64,000 nucleotides of DNA from Sphingomonas cremea (GCF_021502585.1 NZ_JAKFGM010000002.1:620501-684500), one strand, 5' to 3'; shown: positions 51,289-60,121, numbered from the stretch's first letter. Notes: generated from the letters alone by a model not told the origin. Program-made: numbers and translations.

Positions 51289-51297
51289 TCGCCCTAG

Positions 51298-52332
51298 ATG
51301 AAGGAACTCCATCCTTATTCGCCAGAGGAACGGCGCAAGCGGCTAGCCAGGCTGAGGGCGCGCTTTGGCAAGGCGGCGATCGAGCGCGCCAAGCGTGAGA
51401 TCAAGCCGCTGATCGTGGCCAAGCGCGTCGGGATCGGCCTTTACGACGACGGTTTCATCCATGCCGGCAACCTCGCCTACCTGTCGCTGCTTGCGATGTT
51501 TCCCTTCTTCATCCTTGCGGCGGCGGTCGCGCGGCTGTTCGGCCGTACCCAGGACGCTTCCCTGGCCGTCGCGGCGATCCTCGGCCGCTTGCCGGCTGAC
51601 GTAAGGCATGTGCTCGACGGTCCTATCGAGGAAGTGATCCAGGGTCGTTCGGGTGCGCTGCTCTGGCTGGGTGCGATAGTCGGCCTTTGGACCGCGGCGA
51701 GCTTTATCGAAACCATCCGCGACATCTTGCGACGCGCCTATGGCGTCAAATTTTCGGCCAGCTTCTGGCAATATCGCTTGGCCTCGATGGCCGTCATCCT
51801 GGCGTCGGTCGTATTGTTGTTCGTCACGTTCGGCCTCACCGTGGTGATGGCATCGGTGCATAATTTCGTGATCGAAAAGTTGCCTATTTCCGAAGGAATC
51901 GGGCGCGGGCTCGGCTTTTATCGCCTCGTCCCCGGATTGACGCTGTTCGCCACCTTCTATGTCATCTTCCTGGCGCTGACCCCGTCGCGTTACCGGACCA
52001 TCGAATGCCGCAAATGGCCCGGCGCCTTGATCGTTACCCTGTGGTGGCTGGTTACGGTTGAGGTGCTACCTGACGTCATCGGCCTGTTCGGCGGCTATGA
52101 AACGACCTACGGCAGCCTTGCCGGGGTCATGGTGGCACTGATCTTCTTCTTTGTGATCGGCCTCGGCGTGGTTGCGGGCGCGGAGCTCAACGCCGCCCTA
52201 GTCGAGCCGGGCGGAAAAGCGCTAAGGGGCGAGCATTACGAGGGACCGTACGAGGCCGAGCTTCCGGTCGAGGAGCCGGCCCCGGAAGAAGAATTAGCGG
52301 CGGCTGCAAGGCGCCAGATAGGGGGGAATTAG
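51298..52332 (+). CDS. YihY/virulence factor BrkB family protein
   Basis: A 344-residue membrane protein with six or so helices. Family segments include DGFIHAGNLAYLSLLAMFPFF, GLWTAASFIETIRDILRRAY and GVMVALIFFFVIGLGVVAGAELN. A charged N-terminal region (about 40 residues) and an acidic C-terminal tail are cytoplasmic. The family's function is uncertain despite the old virulence and ribonuclease labels. It is 9 bp after the dnaJ-like gene and ends just before fabI. Confidence 0.92.
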   Translation: MKELHPYSPEERRKRLARLRARFGKAAIERAKREIKPLIVAKRVGIGLYDDGFIHAGNLAYLSLLAMFPFFILAAAVARLFGRTQDASLAVAAILGRLPADVRHVLDGPIEEVIQGRSGALLWLGAIVGLWTAASFIETIRDILRRAYGVKFSASFWQYRLASMAVILASVVLLFVTFGLTVVMASVHNFVIEKLPISEGIGRGLGFYRLVPGLTLFATFYVIFLALTPSRYRTIECRKWPGALIVTLWWLVTVEVLPDVIGLFGGYETTYGSLAGVMVALIFFFVIGLGVVAGAELNAALVEPGGKALRGEHYEGPYEAELPVEEPAPEEELAAAARRQIGGN

Positions 52333-52335
52333 CCG

Positions 52336-53139
52336 ATGGGCGGCATCATGACAGGCAAGCGCGGGCTGATCATGGGACTCGCCAACGACCGGTCCCTCGC
52401 ATGGGGGATTGCCAGGCAGTTGCGCGAGCACGGCGCCGAGCTTGCATTCAGCTACCAGGGCGAAGCGCTGGAAAGGCGCGTGCGCCCATTGGCGGAACAG
52501 CTGGGCAGCGACTTGCTGGTCGACTGCGACGTCAGCGACATGGCCGCGCTCGACCGTACGTTCGAGCAGCTTCAGAAGCGCTGGGACAGCCTCGACTTCG
52601 TCGTTCACGCGATCGGCTTTTCGGACAAGAATGAGCTTCGCGGCAAATATGTCGAAACCAGCCTCGAGAATTTCCTGCTGACCATGAATATCTCGGTCTA
52701 CAGCTTCGTCGCGGTCGCGCAGCGCGCCCGCGCGATGATGAGCCCGGGCGGGTCGTTGCTGACCTTGAGCTATTATGGCGCGGAGAAGGTGATCCCGCAC
52801 TACAACGTCATGGGTGTCGCCAAGGCGGCGCTTGAAACGTCAGTCAAATATCTCGCAGCTGACCTTGGGCCTGACGGCATCCGCGTTAACGCAATCAGCG
52901 CCGGGCCGATCAAGACCCTGGCCGCCAGCGGCATCGGCGATTTCCGCTACATCATGAAGTGGAACGAATATAATTCGCCGCTCCGCCGCAATGTCACCAT
53001 CGAGGATGTTGGGGGCGCGGGCCTCTACCTTTGCTCGGATTTGGCGTCGGGCGTCACCGGCGAGATCCACCATGTCGATGCGGGTTACAATGTGATCGGC
53101 ATGAAGGCCGAGGACGCGCCCGACATCGCTACGGTCTAA
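52336..53139 (+). CDS. fabI: Enoyl-[acyl-carrier-protein] reductase (NADH) FabI
   Basis: A 267-residue SDR-fold reductase. It opens GKRGLIMGLANDRSLAWGIA; the catalytic tyrosine and lysine are in SYYGAEKVIPHYNVMGVAKA (Y-x6-K), the substitution of the SDR Y-x3-K that marks FabI. It performs the last reduction in fatty-acid elongation and is the triclosan target. ATG at 52336 has GGGGGG upstream; ATG 52348 would remove four residues. Its stop overlaps the acylphosphatase start. Confidence 0.95.
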   Translation: MGGIMTGKRGLIMGLANDRSLAWGIARQLREHGAELAFSYQGEALERRVRPLAEQLGSDLLVDCDVSDMAALDRTFEQLQKRWDSLDFVVHAIGFSDKNELRGKYVETSLENFLLTMNISVYSFVAVAQRARAMMSPGGSLLTLSYYGAEKVIPHYNVMGVAKAALETSVKYLAADLGPDGIRVNAISAGPIKTLAASGIGDFRYIMKWNEYNSPLRRNVTIEDVGGAGLYLCSDLASGVTGEIHHVDAGYNVIGMKAEDAPDIATV

Positions 53140-53414
53140 TGCCGCGCGTCGGCCGCCACGTCCGCGTGACCGGCCGCGTGCAAGGCGTGTTTTTTCGCGC
53201 CTGGACCGCTGAGCAGGCGCGGGCGCTAGGCGTTACCGGTTGGGTGCGAAACTGCCCTGACGGCAGTGTCACGGGACATCTGGGCGGTGAGGAGCCCGCG
53301 GTTCAGCAGCTCATCGAACTATTGCACCAGGGTCCGCCATCGGCGCAGGTGGCGGCCGTCGACGTCGAGGTGGTCGAGTTGGAAGTCTCCGACCGGTTTG
53401 AGATCAAGCACTAA
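53139..53414 (+). CDS. Acylphosphatase
   Basis: A 91-residue enzyme, normal length. The phosphate-binding loop is [12 protein letters not shown] with the catalytic arginine, and the catalytic asparagine is in [13 protein letters not shown]. It hydrolyses acyl phosphates such as acetyl phosphate or carbamoyl phosphate in the cytoplasm. Start ATG at 53139 overlaps the fabI stop. The last 4 bp overlap the convergent purA gene. Confidence 0.95.
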   Translation: MPRVGRHVRVTGRVQGVFFRAWTAEQARALGVTGWVRNCPDGSVTGHLGGEEPAVQQLIELLHQGPPSAQVAAVDVEVVELEVSDRFEIKH

Positions 53415-54700
53415 GAAGCAAATGGATCGCTCACCAGGATCGTATCGTCGCGTTGCGGCGACGTGCTGACCAGCGCGACCGGGCAGCGGATCAGCTCCTC
53501 GATCCTGCGGACATATTTGATCGCTTGCGCCGGCAAATCGGCCCAGCTGCGCGCGCCTGCGGTCGTCCCGCTCCAGCCTGGCATTTCCTCGTAGATCGGC
53601 TCTGCCCGCGCCTGGTCGGCGGCGTGCGGCGGGAGGTAGTCGTAGGTCTTGTCCCCGATCCGGTATCCGGTGCAGATTTTCACCGTTTCCATCCCGTCGA
53701 GCACGTCGATCTTGGTGAGCGCGATGCCGGTGATGCCGCTAACCGCGGCCGATTGGCGTACCAGCACGGCATCGAACCAGCCGCAACGGCGCTGGCGGCC
53801 GGTGACCGTTCCGAACTCATGGCCGCGCTCGCCGAGCCGTTGACCGACTTCATCCGAGAGCTCGGTAGGGAAGGGGCCGGAGCCGACGCGGGTCGTGTAG
53901 GCCTTGACGATGCCGAGCACGAAGCCCGCCGCGCTGGGGCCCATACCGCTGCCCGATCCGGTCGTCCCGGCGACGGTATTGGACGAGGTGACGAACGGGT
54001 AGGTGCCGTGATCGACGTCGAGCAGCACTCCCTGCGCACCCTCGAACAGGATGCGACGGCCGCGCCGGCGGGCCTCGTCGAGGTCGCGCCAGACCGGCCG
54101 CGCGAAAGCCAGGACGAAGTCGGCGATTCCTTCGAGGTCGCGCTTCAGGCGATCGCGGTCGACCGGCGGCCAGCCGAAGCCAGCGCGCAAGTGATCATGG
54201 TGGGCGCAGAGACGGTCGAGCAGCGGATCGAGCTGGCCGAGGTGAGCGAGGTCGCAGACCCGAATCGCGCGGCGCCCGACCTTGTCCTCATAGGCGGGGC
54301 CGATCCCGCGCCGCGTCGTCCCGATCTTGCCCGCGCCAGACGCATCTTCGCGAAGCGCGTCGAGGTCGCGGTGGATCGGCAGGATCAGCGGACAGGTCTC
54401 GGCGATCATCAGCACGTCGGGCGTGATGGAGAGGCCCTGGGCCGCAATTTTCTCGATCTCGGCCTTCAGCGCCCAAGGATCGAGCACGACGCCATTGCCG
54501 ATTACCGAGGGCGTCCCACGAACGATGCCCGAGGGGAGGAGCGAAAGCTTGTAGGTCTCGTTGCCGACGACGAGCGTGTGGCCGGCGTTATGCCCGCCCT
54601 GGAATCGCACGACCATGTCGGCACGGCTGGCCAGCCAATCGACGATCTTGCCCTTGCCCTCATCGCCCCACTGCGCGCCGATTACCGTGACGTTGCCCAA
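53411..54700 (-). CDS. purA: Adenylosuccinate synthase
   Basis: A 429-residue synthetase. The nucleotide-binding opening is [19 protein letters not shown], the IMP-binding loop is in [12 protein letters not shown], and [20 protein letters not shown] and [20 protein letters not shown] follow. It joins IMP and aspartate using GTP, the first committed step to AMP. ATG at 54700. Independent gene with a promoter region shared with the divergent exported hydrolase. Confidence 0.97.
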   Translation of the reverse strand: MGNVTVIGAQWGDEGKGKIVDWLASRADMVVRFQGGHNAGHTLVVGNETYKLSLLPSGIVRGTPSVIGNGVVLDPWALKAEIEKIAAQGLSITPDVLMIAETCPLILPIHRDLDALREDASGAGKIGTTRRGIGPAYEDKVGRRAIRVCDLAHLGQLDPLLDRLCAHHDHLRAGFGWPPVDRDRLKRDLEGIADFVLAFARPVWRDLDEARRRGRRILFEGAQGVLLDVDHGTYPFVTSSNTVAGTTGSGSGMGPSAAGFVLGIVKAYTTRVGSGPFPTELSDEVGQRLGERGHEFGTVTGRQRRCGWFDAVLVRQSAAVSGITGIALTKIDVLDGMETVKICTGYRIGDKTYDYLPPHAADQARAEPIYEEMPGWSGTTAGARSWADLPAQAIKYVRRIEELIRCPVALVSTSPQRDDTILVSDPFAS

Positions 54701-54788
54701 GCGAAATTCCTTAACCAGACCGGGTCAGGCCCGGTTCAGCGCGCCTCCTATTGATTGAAGTTCCAACCGTCCAGCTTGGGAGGCTGAA

Positions 54789-55778
54789 ATGCGGTGGATG
54801 TTGGTTGCGATAATTGGTGCGACGGCGATTGGTGGAATCGCCCTGGCCCAGCGCGAGCGGCTTCCGGCGGAGTGCCGGCAGGAGATATTCCAGCTTTGCA
54901 GAGGTGCGGAAGGCGGTTTCCGCCAGTGCCTGATGACGGCGATGCCGAAACTGAGCGATCCCTGCCGCAAGGCGATCGGCGAGCGCGCCGCAGAGGCATA
55001 TCCGCCGGCACCGGGCACGGTCGAACATAGCTATGGCACCGACCCGAGGCAGCGGCTCGACCTGGTCAAGCCGGCGGGTGTGGCGAGGGCTCCGGTGCTG
55101 CTATTCGTCCATGGCGGCGGCTGGTCGATCGGCGACAAGGCCCATGCCGCGCCCGAAAAGGCACGATGGGCCAATGCCAAGGGCTGGGCCTTCGCCAGCA
55201 CCAATTACCGGCTGGTGCCGCAGGCGACGGTCGAGAGCCAAGCGGCCGATGTCGCCAGCGCCGTCGCCTGGCTTCGCGCCAATGCGGATAGGCTAGGCCT
55301 CGACGCCGACCGGATCGTGCTGATGGGGCATAGTGCCGGGGCTCATCTCGTCGCGCTGGTCGGCACCGATCCGCAATATCTCAGGGCCTCCGGGGTGCCG
55401 ATGGGTGCGGTGAATGGCGTCGTGCTCCTGGACGGCGCCGGTTATGACGTGCCGACCCAGGCCAGCGCCGAGATGAACATCGTCAAGCCTATGTACGAGG
55501 CGGCGTTCAGCAAGGACCCGAAGCGGCAGGCAGCGCTATCCCCGACCCGCCACGCCGCCGCGCCCAATGTCGCGCGCTGGCTGATCCTGCCGATCGAGCG
55601 CCGCCAGGACAGCCAGGCGCAGTCGAGGGTGTTGGCTGACGCCCTCAACCGAGCCGGCGCCAGCGCCGCGGTCGTGGCTGTCCCCGACGAAAGCCACGGC
55701 TCGCTCAATAAGGGGCTGGGCGAGGCGGGCGACTTCGCGACTGAGCAGGTTGAGCGTTTCTTGGTCGGAGCACGCTAA
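54789..55778 (+). CDS. Exported alpha/beta hydrolase with cysteine-rich N-terminal domain
   Basis: A 329-residue protein. After a signal peptide (RWMLVAIIGATAIGGIALAQ) comes a short domain with four cysteines (C29, C37, C47, C59; ECRQEIFQLC, FRQCLMT, DPCRKAI), spaced like a Cys-rich GLG1-type repeat. The hydrolase domain has HGGGW, the elbow LMGHSAGAHLVAL and a C-terminal DESHGSLNKG, typical of the hormone-sensitive-lipase-like (BD-FAE) esterases. It acts outside the inner membrane. The stop codon overlaps a 30-nt repeat copy. Substrate unknown. Confidence 0.85.
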   Translation: MRWMLVAIIGATAIGGIALAQRERLPAECRQEIFQLCRGAEGGFRQCLMTAMPKLSDPCRKAIGERAAEAYPPAPGTVEHSYGTDPRQRLDLVKPAGVARAPVLLFVHGGGWSIGDKAHAAPEKARWANAKGWAFASTNYRLVPQATVESQAADVASAVAWLRANADRLGLDADRIVLMGHSAGAHLVALVGTDPQYLRASGVPMGAVNGVVLLDGAGYDVPTQASAEMNIVKPMYEAAFSKDPKRQAALSPTRHAAAPNVARWLILPIERRQDSQAQSRVLADALNRAGASAAVVAVPDESHGSLNKGLGEAGDFATEQVERFLVGAR

Positions 55779-55806
55779 TGACCGCAATGGGTGGAAATCT
55801 GTCATT
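55777..55806 (+). repeat. 30-nt hairpin repeat, copy 10
   Basis: Reads AATGACCGC, AATGGGTGGAAA, TCTGTCATT. Its first two bases are part of the stop codon of the hydrolase gene at 54789; it is the most distant copy, 8 kb from the others. Confidence 0.65.
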
Positions 55807-56177
55807 GCCCACAAGGCCCCCGGCCCGATCAACCAAGTTTCCAAGGCAGCAGCAGCGGGCATGCAGTGTTGCGCGGCGAGACGGCTTCCTACGGCGCGCT
55901 GCGGGCGCGCCGGTTATGCATGTCGACGGCGCCGCTGCGGAGCGGCGTGGCCGAGATCAGCTCGAGCCGTCGCGTGCTGGGCAGCCCGCTCAGTTAGAGG
56001 GTTGGGCGGTGTCCGAGCTCCCCATTAACCCGGAACTTCCGCGCGGGCGCATGATCGCTTATGCGGCGATCGGTACGATTGCCGGGCTGACGGCGGGACT
56101 CGGCAATGCGCTGGTCAGCGTCAGCCTAGCATCCGGACAAGTCGGTGGTTTCACTCATCAAGACGGAGGCGCGCTAG
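55779..56177. other. Degenerate stretch between exported hydrolase and unknown gene
   Basis: About 400 bp. It holds the end of repeat copy 10, then sequence I cannot assign (55807-56008, open in two frames but not like a known protein), then the 5' stub of an MFS transporter gene. It looks like the remains of an operon disturbed by deletion. Confidence 0.5.
56009..56135 (+). pseudogene. 5' remnant of an MFS transporter gene
   Basis: From a GTG at 56009 with AGAGGG 7 nt upstream, about 40 codons read SELPINPELPRGRMIAYAAI then GTIAGLTAGLGNALVSVSLA. This is the opening and first membrane helix of the DHA2-type MFS transporters of sphingomonads, as I recall the family. After about 56130 the frame continues into unrelated sequence overlapping the next gene. 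No other part of a transporter is present, so this looks like a truncated gene. Confidence 0.5.
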
Positions 56178-56675
56178 ATGGACTCGACACTCGCCGCACT
56201 AATCGGAGCTGTGATCGGCGGCGGATTATCGGTGTTGGCTTCCTGGCTGGCGCAGCGCGTGCAATCGAAATCGCAATGGCTGATTCAGGAAGTTCGGCGA
56301 AGGCAAGACCTCTACAGCGAATTCGTTGAGGCGGCCGCATGCTGCTTCGGCGATGCCTTGCTAGAGAACGAGCCAGACACAGCGCGGATTGCCAACCTTT
56401 ATGGCGAGATGGGACGCATGCGGCTCGTATCATCGGAGCCTGTGCTGAAGGAAGCCAATCGGATCGTGCACAGAATCCTGGATACTTACAATGACGCCAA
56501 CCGGAGCAAAACTGAAGTTAGGGACTTCCTTGCCCATGACTCAGTCGACCTGTTTTCGGATTTTGGGAACGCGTGCCGCACGGAGCTCATTGGGCTCCAG
56601 CCGCTGCGCATAGGCATCGAGGGCCCGTCGATGTTCCGGATTACGCCCCTGCCTGGCGAGCGCGCTTCGGATTGA
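56178..56675 (+). CDS. Hypothetical membrane-anchored protein, 165 aa
   Basis: A 165-residue protein with one N-terminal helix (TLAALIGAVIGGGLSVLASWL) and a cytoplasmic helical part (SQWLIQEVRRRQDLYSEFVE, VRDFLAHDSVDLFSDFGNAC). The pattern of a single helix followed by a QxxxRRRQxLYSEF-type helix is common in small proteins of unknown function. GGAGG lies about 6 nt before the ATG. It lies directly after the MFS stub and could have arrived with the event that cut it. Confidence 0.68.
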   Translation: MDSTLAALIGAVIGGGLSVLASWLAQRVQSKSQWLIQEVRRRQDLYSEFVEAAACCFGDALLENEPDTARIANLYGEMGRMRLVSSEPVLKEANRIVHRILDTYNDANRSKTEVRDFLAHDSVDLFSDFGNACRTELIGLQPLRIGIEGPSMFRITPLPGERASD

Positions 56676-56774
56676 GTCCGCGAGAGCAGAGAGCCGCTGC
56701 CTAGGCGCACTCTCGAGCTTCCGGTCGGCCGGCGAATTTGGCATGCCGACGGCGCATCCAACGAGGGCCCGAAC

Positions 56775-57206
56775 ATGACCGACACGACCGTGCCGAGCGG
56801 CGATCCGACTTATCGCGGCATCGTCTATCCCTGGCACTGTGACCATATGGGGCACATGAATGTCATGTGGTACGTGGGCAAATTCGACGAGGCCACCTGG
56901 ACATTGATGGCGCGTGTCGGGCTAACGGCAGGCTATCTGCGGTCCGCCGGTCGCGGCATGGCGGCGGTCGAGCAACAAATATCTTACCGGCGGGAGCTGC
57001 TCGCCGGCGACGCCATCTCGATATTCTCCGAATTCATCGAAGTTAAGGAAAAGGCCGTGCGCTTCCGCCATGTCATGGTTTGCGACAGCGACGGGGCGAT
57101 TGCCGCGGAAACGACGTTGACCGGCGTGCACATCGATACCGGCCTGCGGAAAGCTTGTAGCTTCGATCCCGCCATCAAGGCGCGGTTTCAGCTTCAGGAG
57201 CAATAA
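56775..57206 (+). CDS. Acyl-CoA thioesterase, hotdog fold
   Basis: A 143-residue thioesterase of the 4-hydroxybenzoyl-CoA type. The motif HCDHMGHMNVMWYVGKFDEA carries the catalytic aspartate in the hotdog active site; the second half has VEQQISYRRELLAGDAISIF. It hydrolyses acyl-CoA or acyl-ACP thioesters in the cytoplasm. No ribosome binding site stands out. It lies alone, upstream of the convergent serA gene. Confidence 0.88.
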   Translation: MTDTTVPSGDPTYRGIVYPWHCDHMGHMNVMWYVGKFDEATWTLMARVGLTAGYLRSAGRGMAAVEQQISYRRELLAGDAISIFSEFIEVKEKAVRFRHVMVCDSDGAIAAETTLTGVHIDTGLRKACSFDPAIKARFQLQEQ

Positions 57207-57265
57207 CTCCGTTGGCTTCAAATCAGCTATGCAGCGGCGGCTTTGCCTGAAGCCGCATCATCTGG

Positions 57266-58846
57266 TCAAAACCGCAGCGGCACGACTTCCCGAACGCCCT
57301 CGAGCTTCGACAGAGTTCCCACCACGGCTGGAGGGACATCGCCGTCGACAGCAACCAAGGCTACCGCCTCTCCGCCCGCGGCACGACGGCCGAGGTTGAA
57401 GGTGGCGATGTTGATCCCGGCCTCACCCAGCGCGGTGCCGAGCTTGCCGATGAAGCCTGGCGCGTCGGTGTTGACGATGTAGATCATCGATCCGGTCAGC
57501 TCGGCCTCGACCTCGACCCCGAACATTTCGACCAGGCGCGGCGCCTTGTTGCCGAACAATGTTCCGGCAACGCGGCGGACGCCGTGCGAAGTGCCGACCT
57601 CGACCGCGACCAGCGTGTGATAATCGCCCTCTCGGTCGTGGCGGACCTCCTTGACGTCGAGCCCACGTTCCTTGGCCAGGAACGGCGCGTTCACCATGTT
57701 CACCGTCTGCGAATAGGTGCCCATCAGCCCGGCGAGCACGGCGCCGGTGATTGGCTTCTGATTGAGCGCGGCGGCCGCGCCCTCCACTTCGACCGCAACC
57801 GAGCGAACGTCTTCGCCGAGAATCTGCCCGGCAAGCTTTCCGAGATTCTCGGCGAGCGCCATATAGGGCCGGAGGCGCGGCGCCTCCTCGGCACTCAACG
57901 ACGGCATGTTGATCGCATTGGTGACGCCGCCCAGCAGCAGATAATCGCTCATCTGCTCGGCGACCTGGATCGCGACATTGACCTGCGCCTCGCTCGTCGA
58001 GGCGCCGAGGTGGGGAGTCGAGATGAAGCCCGGCGTGCCGAATAGCGGCGAAGCGGTGGCGGGTTCCGTTTCGAATACGTCGAGCGCCGCACCCGCGACA
58101 TGACCGCTGTCGAGCGCTTCCTTCAGCGCCTGCTCGTCGATCAGCCCGCCACGGGCACAATTGACGATGCGCACGCCCTTCTTCGTCTTGGCTAAGTTTT
58201 CGCGCGATAGAATGTTGCGGGTTTGATCCGTGAGCGGCGTGTGCAGCGTAATGAAGTCGGCGCGCCTCAAAAGCTCGTCGAGCTCGACCTTGTCGACGCC
58301 GAGCTCGACGGCCCGTTCGGGGGTGAGGAACGGATCGTAAGCGGCGACTTTCATCCTGAGGCCGAGTGCCCTCGTCGCGACGATCGAACCGATGTTGCCG
58401 GCACCGATCAGGCCGATCGTCTTGCCGGTAACCTCGACGCCCATGAAGCGGTTCTTCTCCCACTTGCCGGCTTGGGTAGAAGCGTCTGCCTCCGGGAGCT
58501 GGCGGGCCAGCGCGAACATCAGCGCAATCGCATGCTCGGCCGTGGTGATCGAATTGCCGAACGGTGTATTCATTACGACCACGCCGCGTGCGGTGGCGGC
58601 AGGGATGTCGACATTGTCGACGCCGATTCCGGCCCGGCCGACAACCTTGAGGTTGGTTGCCGCTTCCAGGATCGGCTTGGTCACCTTGGTCGCCGAGCGG
58701 ATGGCCAGCCCATCATAGTCGCCGATGATGGACTTCAGCTCTTCCGGCGTCAGCCCGGGCCTTTCGTCGACTTCGATACCCCGATCACGAAAAATGGCGG
58801 CTGCCCGGGGGTCCATCTTGTCGGAAATAAGGACGCGTACGGTCAT
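57266..58846 (-). CDS. serA: D-3-phosphoglycerate dehydrogenase
   Basis: A 526-residue enzyme of the long SerA type. N-terminal part: substrate-binding and NAD domains, with TIGLIGAGNIGSIVATRALG and NCARGGLIDEQALKEALDSG; residues about 320-445 form the ASB (intervening) domain; the last 75 form an ACT domain (GFIGKLGTALGEAGINIATF) that usually binds serine for feedback control. It oxidises 3-phosphoglycerate, the first step of serine synthesis. ATG at 58846 overlaps the serC stop and has GGGAG 8 nt upstream, which decides it over ATG 58852. Confidence 0.97.
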   Translation of the reverse strand: MTVRVLISDKMDPRAAAIFRDRGIEVDERPGLTPEELKSIIGDYDGLAIRSATKVTKPILEAATNLKVVGRAGIGVDNVDIPAATARGVVVMNTPFGNSITTAEHAIALMFALARQLPEADASTQAGKWEKNRFMGVEVTGKTIGLIGAGNIGSIVATRALGLRMKVAAYDPFLTPERAVELGVDKVELDELLRRADFITLHTPLTDQTRNILSRENLAKTKKGVRIVNCARGGLIDEQALKEALDSGHVAGAALDVFETEPATASPLFGTPGFISTPHLGASTSEAQVNVAIQVAEQMSDYLLLGGVTNAINMPSLSAEEAPRLRPYMALAENLGKLAGQILGEDVRSVAVEVEGAAAALNQKPITGAVLAGLMGTYSQTVNMVNAPFLAKERGLDVKEVRHDREGDYHTLVAVEVGTSHGVRRVAGTLFGNKAPRLVEMFGVEVEAELTGSMIYIVNTDAPGFIGKLGTALGEAGINIATFNLGRRAAGGEAVALVAVDGDVPPAVVGTLSKLEGVREVVPLRF

Positions 58847-59961
58847 TGGCATTGCTCCCAGGCCCAATCGAGCCAGGGCCCGAGCGCTTCGATGTCGGCG
58901 GTGTCGATCGTGGCGCCGCACCAGATTCGTAAGCCCGGCGGCGCGTCGCGATAGCCGGCGATGTCAAAGGCCGCGCCTTCCGCTTCGAGCAGCTTGGCGA
59001 ACCGCTTGATGAAATCCACGTCGGCCCCGTCGACCGTCAGGCAGACGCTGGTTTTCGACCGGCTGGTCGGGTCCTGGGCGAGGTGGCCGAGCCAGTTGCG
59101 GCCCTCGACGATCCGATCGAGCGCGGCGGCATTGGCGGCGGTCCGAGCGATCATGCCCTGGAGGCCGCCGACCGATTTGGCCCATTCGAGCGCAACGATC
59201 GCGTCCTCGACGGCCAACATCGACGGCGTATTGATCGTCTCGCCGGTGAAAATCCCCTCAATCAATTTACCACCTTTGGTAAGCCGGAAGATCTTGGGCA
59301 GTGGCCGGTCAGGGGTGAAGCTTTCGAGCCGCTCGCCCGCGCGCGGGCCGAGGATCAGGACGCCATGTCCGCCTTCGCCGCCCAGTGCCTTTTGCCAGCT
59401 GAACGTGGCGACATCGATCCTGTCCCATGGCAGGTCATAGGCGAACACGGCGCTGGTCGCGTCGGCGAAGCTCAATCCCTCGCGGTCGTCCGCGATCCAC
59501 TCGCCGTGCGGGACCCGGACGCCAGAAGTCGTTCCATTCCAGGTGAACAGCACATCGTCCGACCAGTCGACCTGCCGGAGGTCTGGAAGTTCGCCATAAT
59601 CCGCCCGGATGATCGTCGGGTCGAGCTTCAGCTGCTTGACCGCGTCAGTCACCCATCCTTCGCCGAAGCTTTCCCAAGCAAGGCAGGTGACGGGGCGTGC
59701 ACCCAGCATGGACCACATCGCCATTTCGAATGCGCCGGTGTCGGAACCGGCAACGATACCGATCCGATGTGAGTCGGGAAGCTGGAGCATCTCGCGCATC
59801 AGGTCGATGGCGAGCTTCAACCGCGCCTTGCCCAGCGCGCTGCGGTGCGAGCGGCCGAGGATCCTTGTGTCGATTTGATTGGGATTCCAGCCCGGCGGCT
59901 TCGCGCAGGGACCGGACGAAAAATGCGGGCGCTTGGGGCGCACCGCAGGTGGGGTCTTCAT
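58843..59961 (-). CDS. serC: Phosphoserine aminotransferase
   Basis: A 372-residue PLP enzyme of the alphaproteobacterial SerC type. It opens RPHFSSGPCAKPPGWNP, and the PLP lysine is in TFSWQKALGGEGGHGVL. It converts 3-phosphohydroxypyruvate to phosphoserine. ATG at 59961 with AGGAG 11-13 nt upstream; that ribosome binding site is inside a hairpin of a candidate leader RNA. Transcribed first in the serC-serA operon, with the two genes overlapping. Confidence 0.96.
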   Translation of the reverse strand: MKTPPAVRPKRPHFSSGPCAKPPGWNPNQIDTRILGRSHRSALGKARLKLAIDLMREMLQLPDSHRIGIVAGSDTGAFEMAMWSMLGARPVTCLAWESFGEGWVTDAVKQLKLDPTIIRADYGELPDLRQVDWSDDVLFTWNGTTSGVRVPHGEWIADDREGLSFADATSAVFAYDLPWDRIDVATFSWQKALGGEGGHGVLILGPRAGERLESFTPDRPLPKIFRLTKGGKLIEGIFTGETINTPSMLAVEDAIVALEWAKSVGGLQGMIARTAANAAALDRIVEGRNWLGHLAQDPTSRSKTSVCLTVDGADVDFIKRFAKLLEAEGAAFDIAGYRDAPPGLRIWCGATIDTADIEALGPWLDWAWEQCQ

Positions 59962-59970
59962 CACTGTCAA

Positions 59971-60017
59971 CTCTCCTTGCAGAGAGCACGCGCCGCGTTG
60001 GGACGGCGTGGCCCGTC
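59971..60017 (-). ncRNA. Candidate serC leader RNA (cis-regulatory)
   Basis: On the serC sense strand three stems can be drawn. GACGG (60017-60013) pairs with CCGTC (60006-60002). The overlapping segment CACGCCG can instead pair with CGGCG-CG-TG-type sequence at 59995-59987. A third stem, CTCTC/GAGAG (59986-59982 with 59975-59971), encloses the AAGGAG ribosome binding site. Two hairpins before a ribosome binding site upstream of serC is how the serC RNA motif of alphaproteobacteria is described; I match it from memory of that layout, not by alignment. Confidence 0.55.
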
Positions 60018-60105
60018 GCAGGCTTTAGCGGGGAATTGCAGCAAGTGGGAAGGACCAATTTTGCAGGTGCGAAAGAATCACTCACGAAAAGAGCAGGTAA
60101 ATTCC

Positions 60106-60121
60106 GGTTAAATTCTTAACC
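60106..60121. promoter_or_regulatory. Palindrome GGTTAA-ATTC-TTAACC
   Basis: A 16-bp inverted repeat with perfect 6-bp arms between divergent genes. TTAA-N4-TTAA(C) resembles CtrA half-sites, but CtrA sites normally have a 7-bp spacing, so the bound protein is unclear. Confidence 0.4.

Noticed and set aside
56009-56329. A 106-codon gene starting at the MFS stub
   Set aside because: Only the first 40 codons resemble a protein family; the rest overlaps the next gene in another frame and is not family-like.
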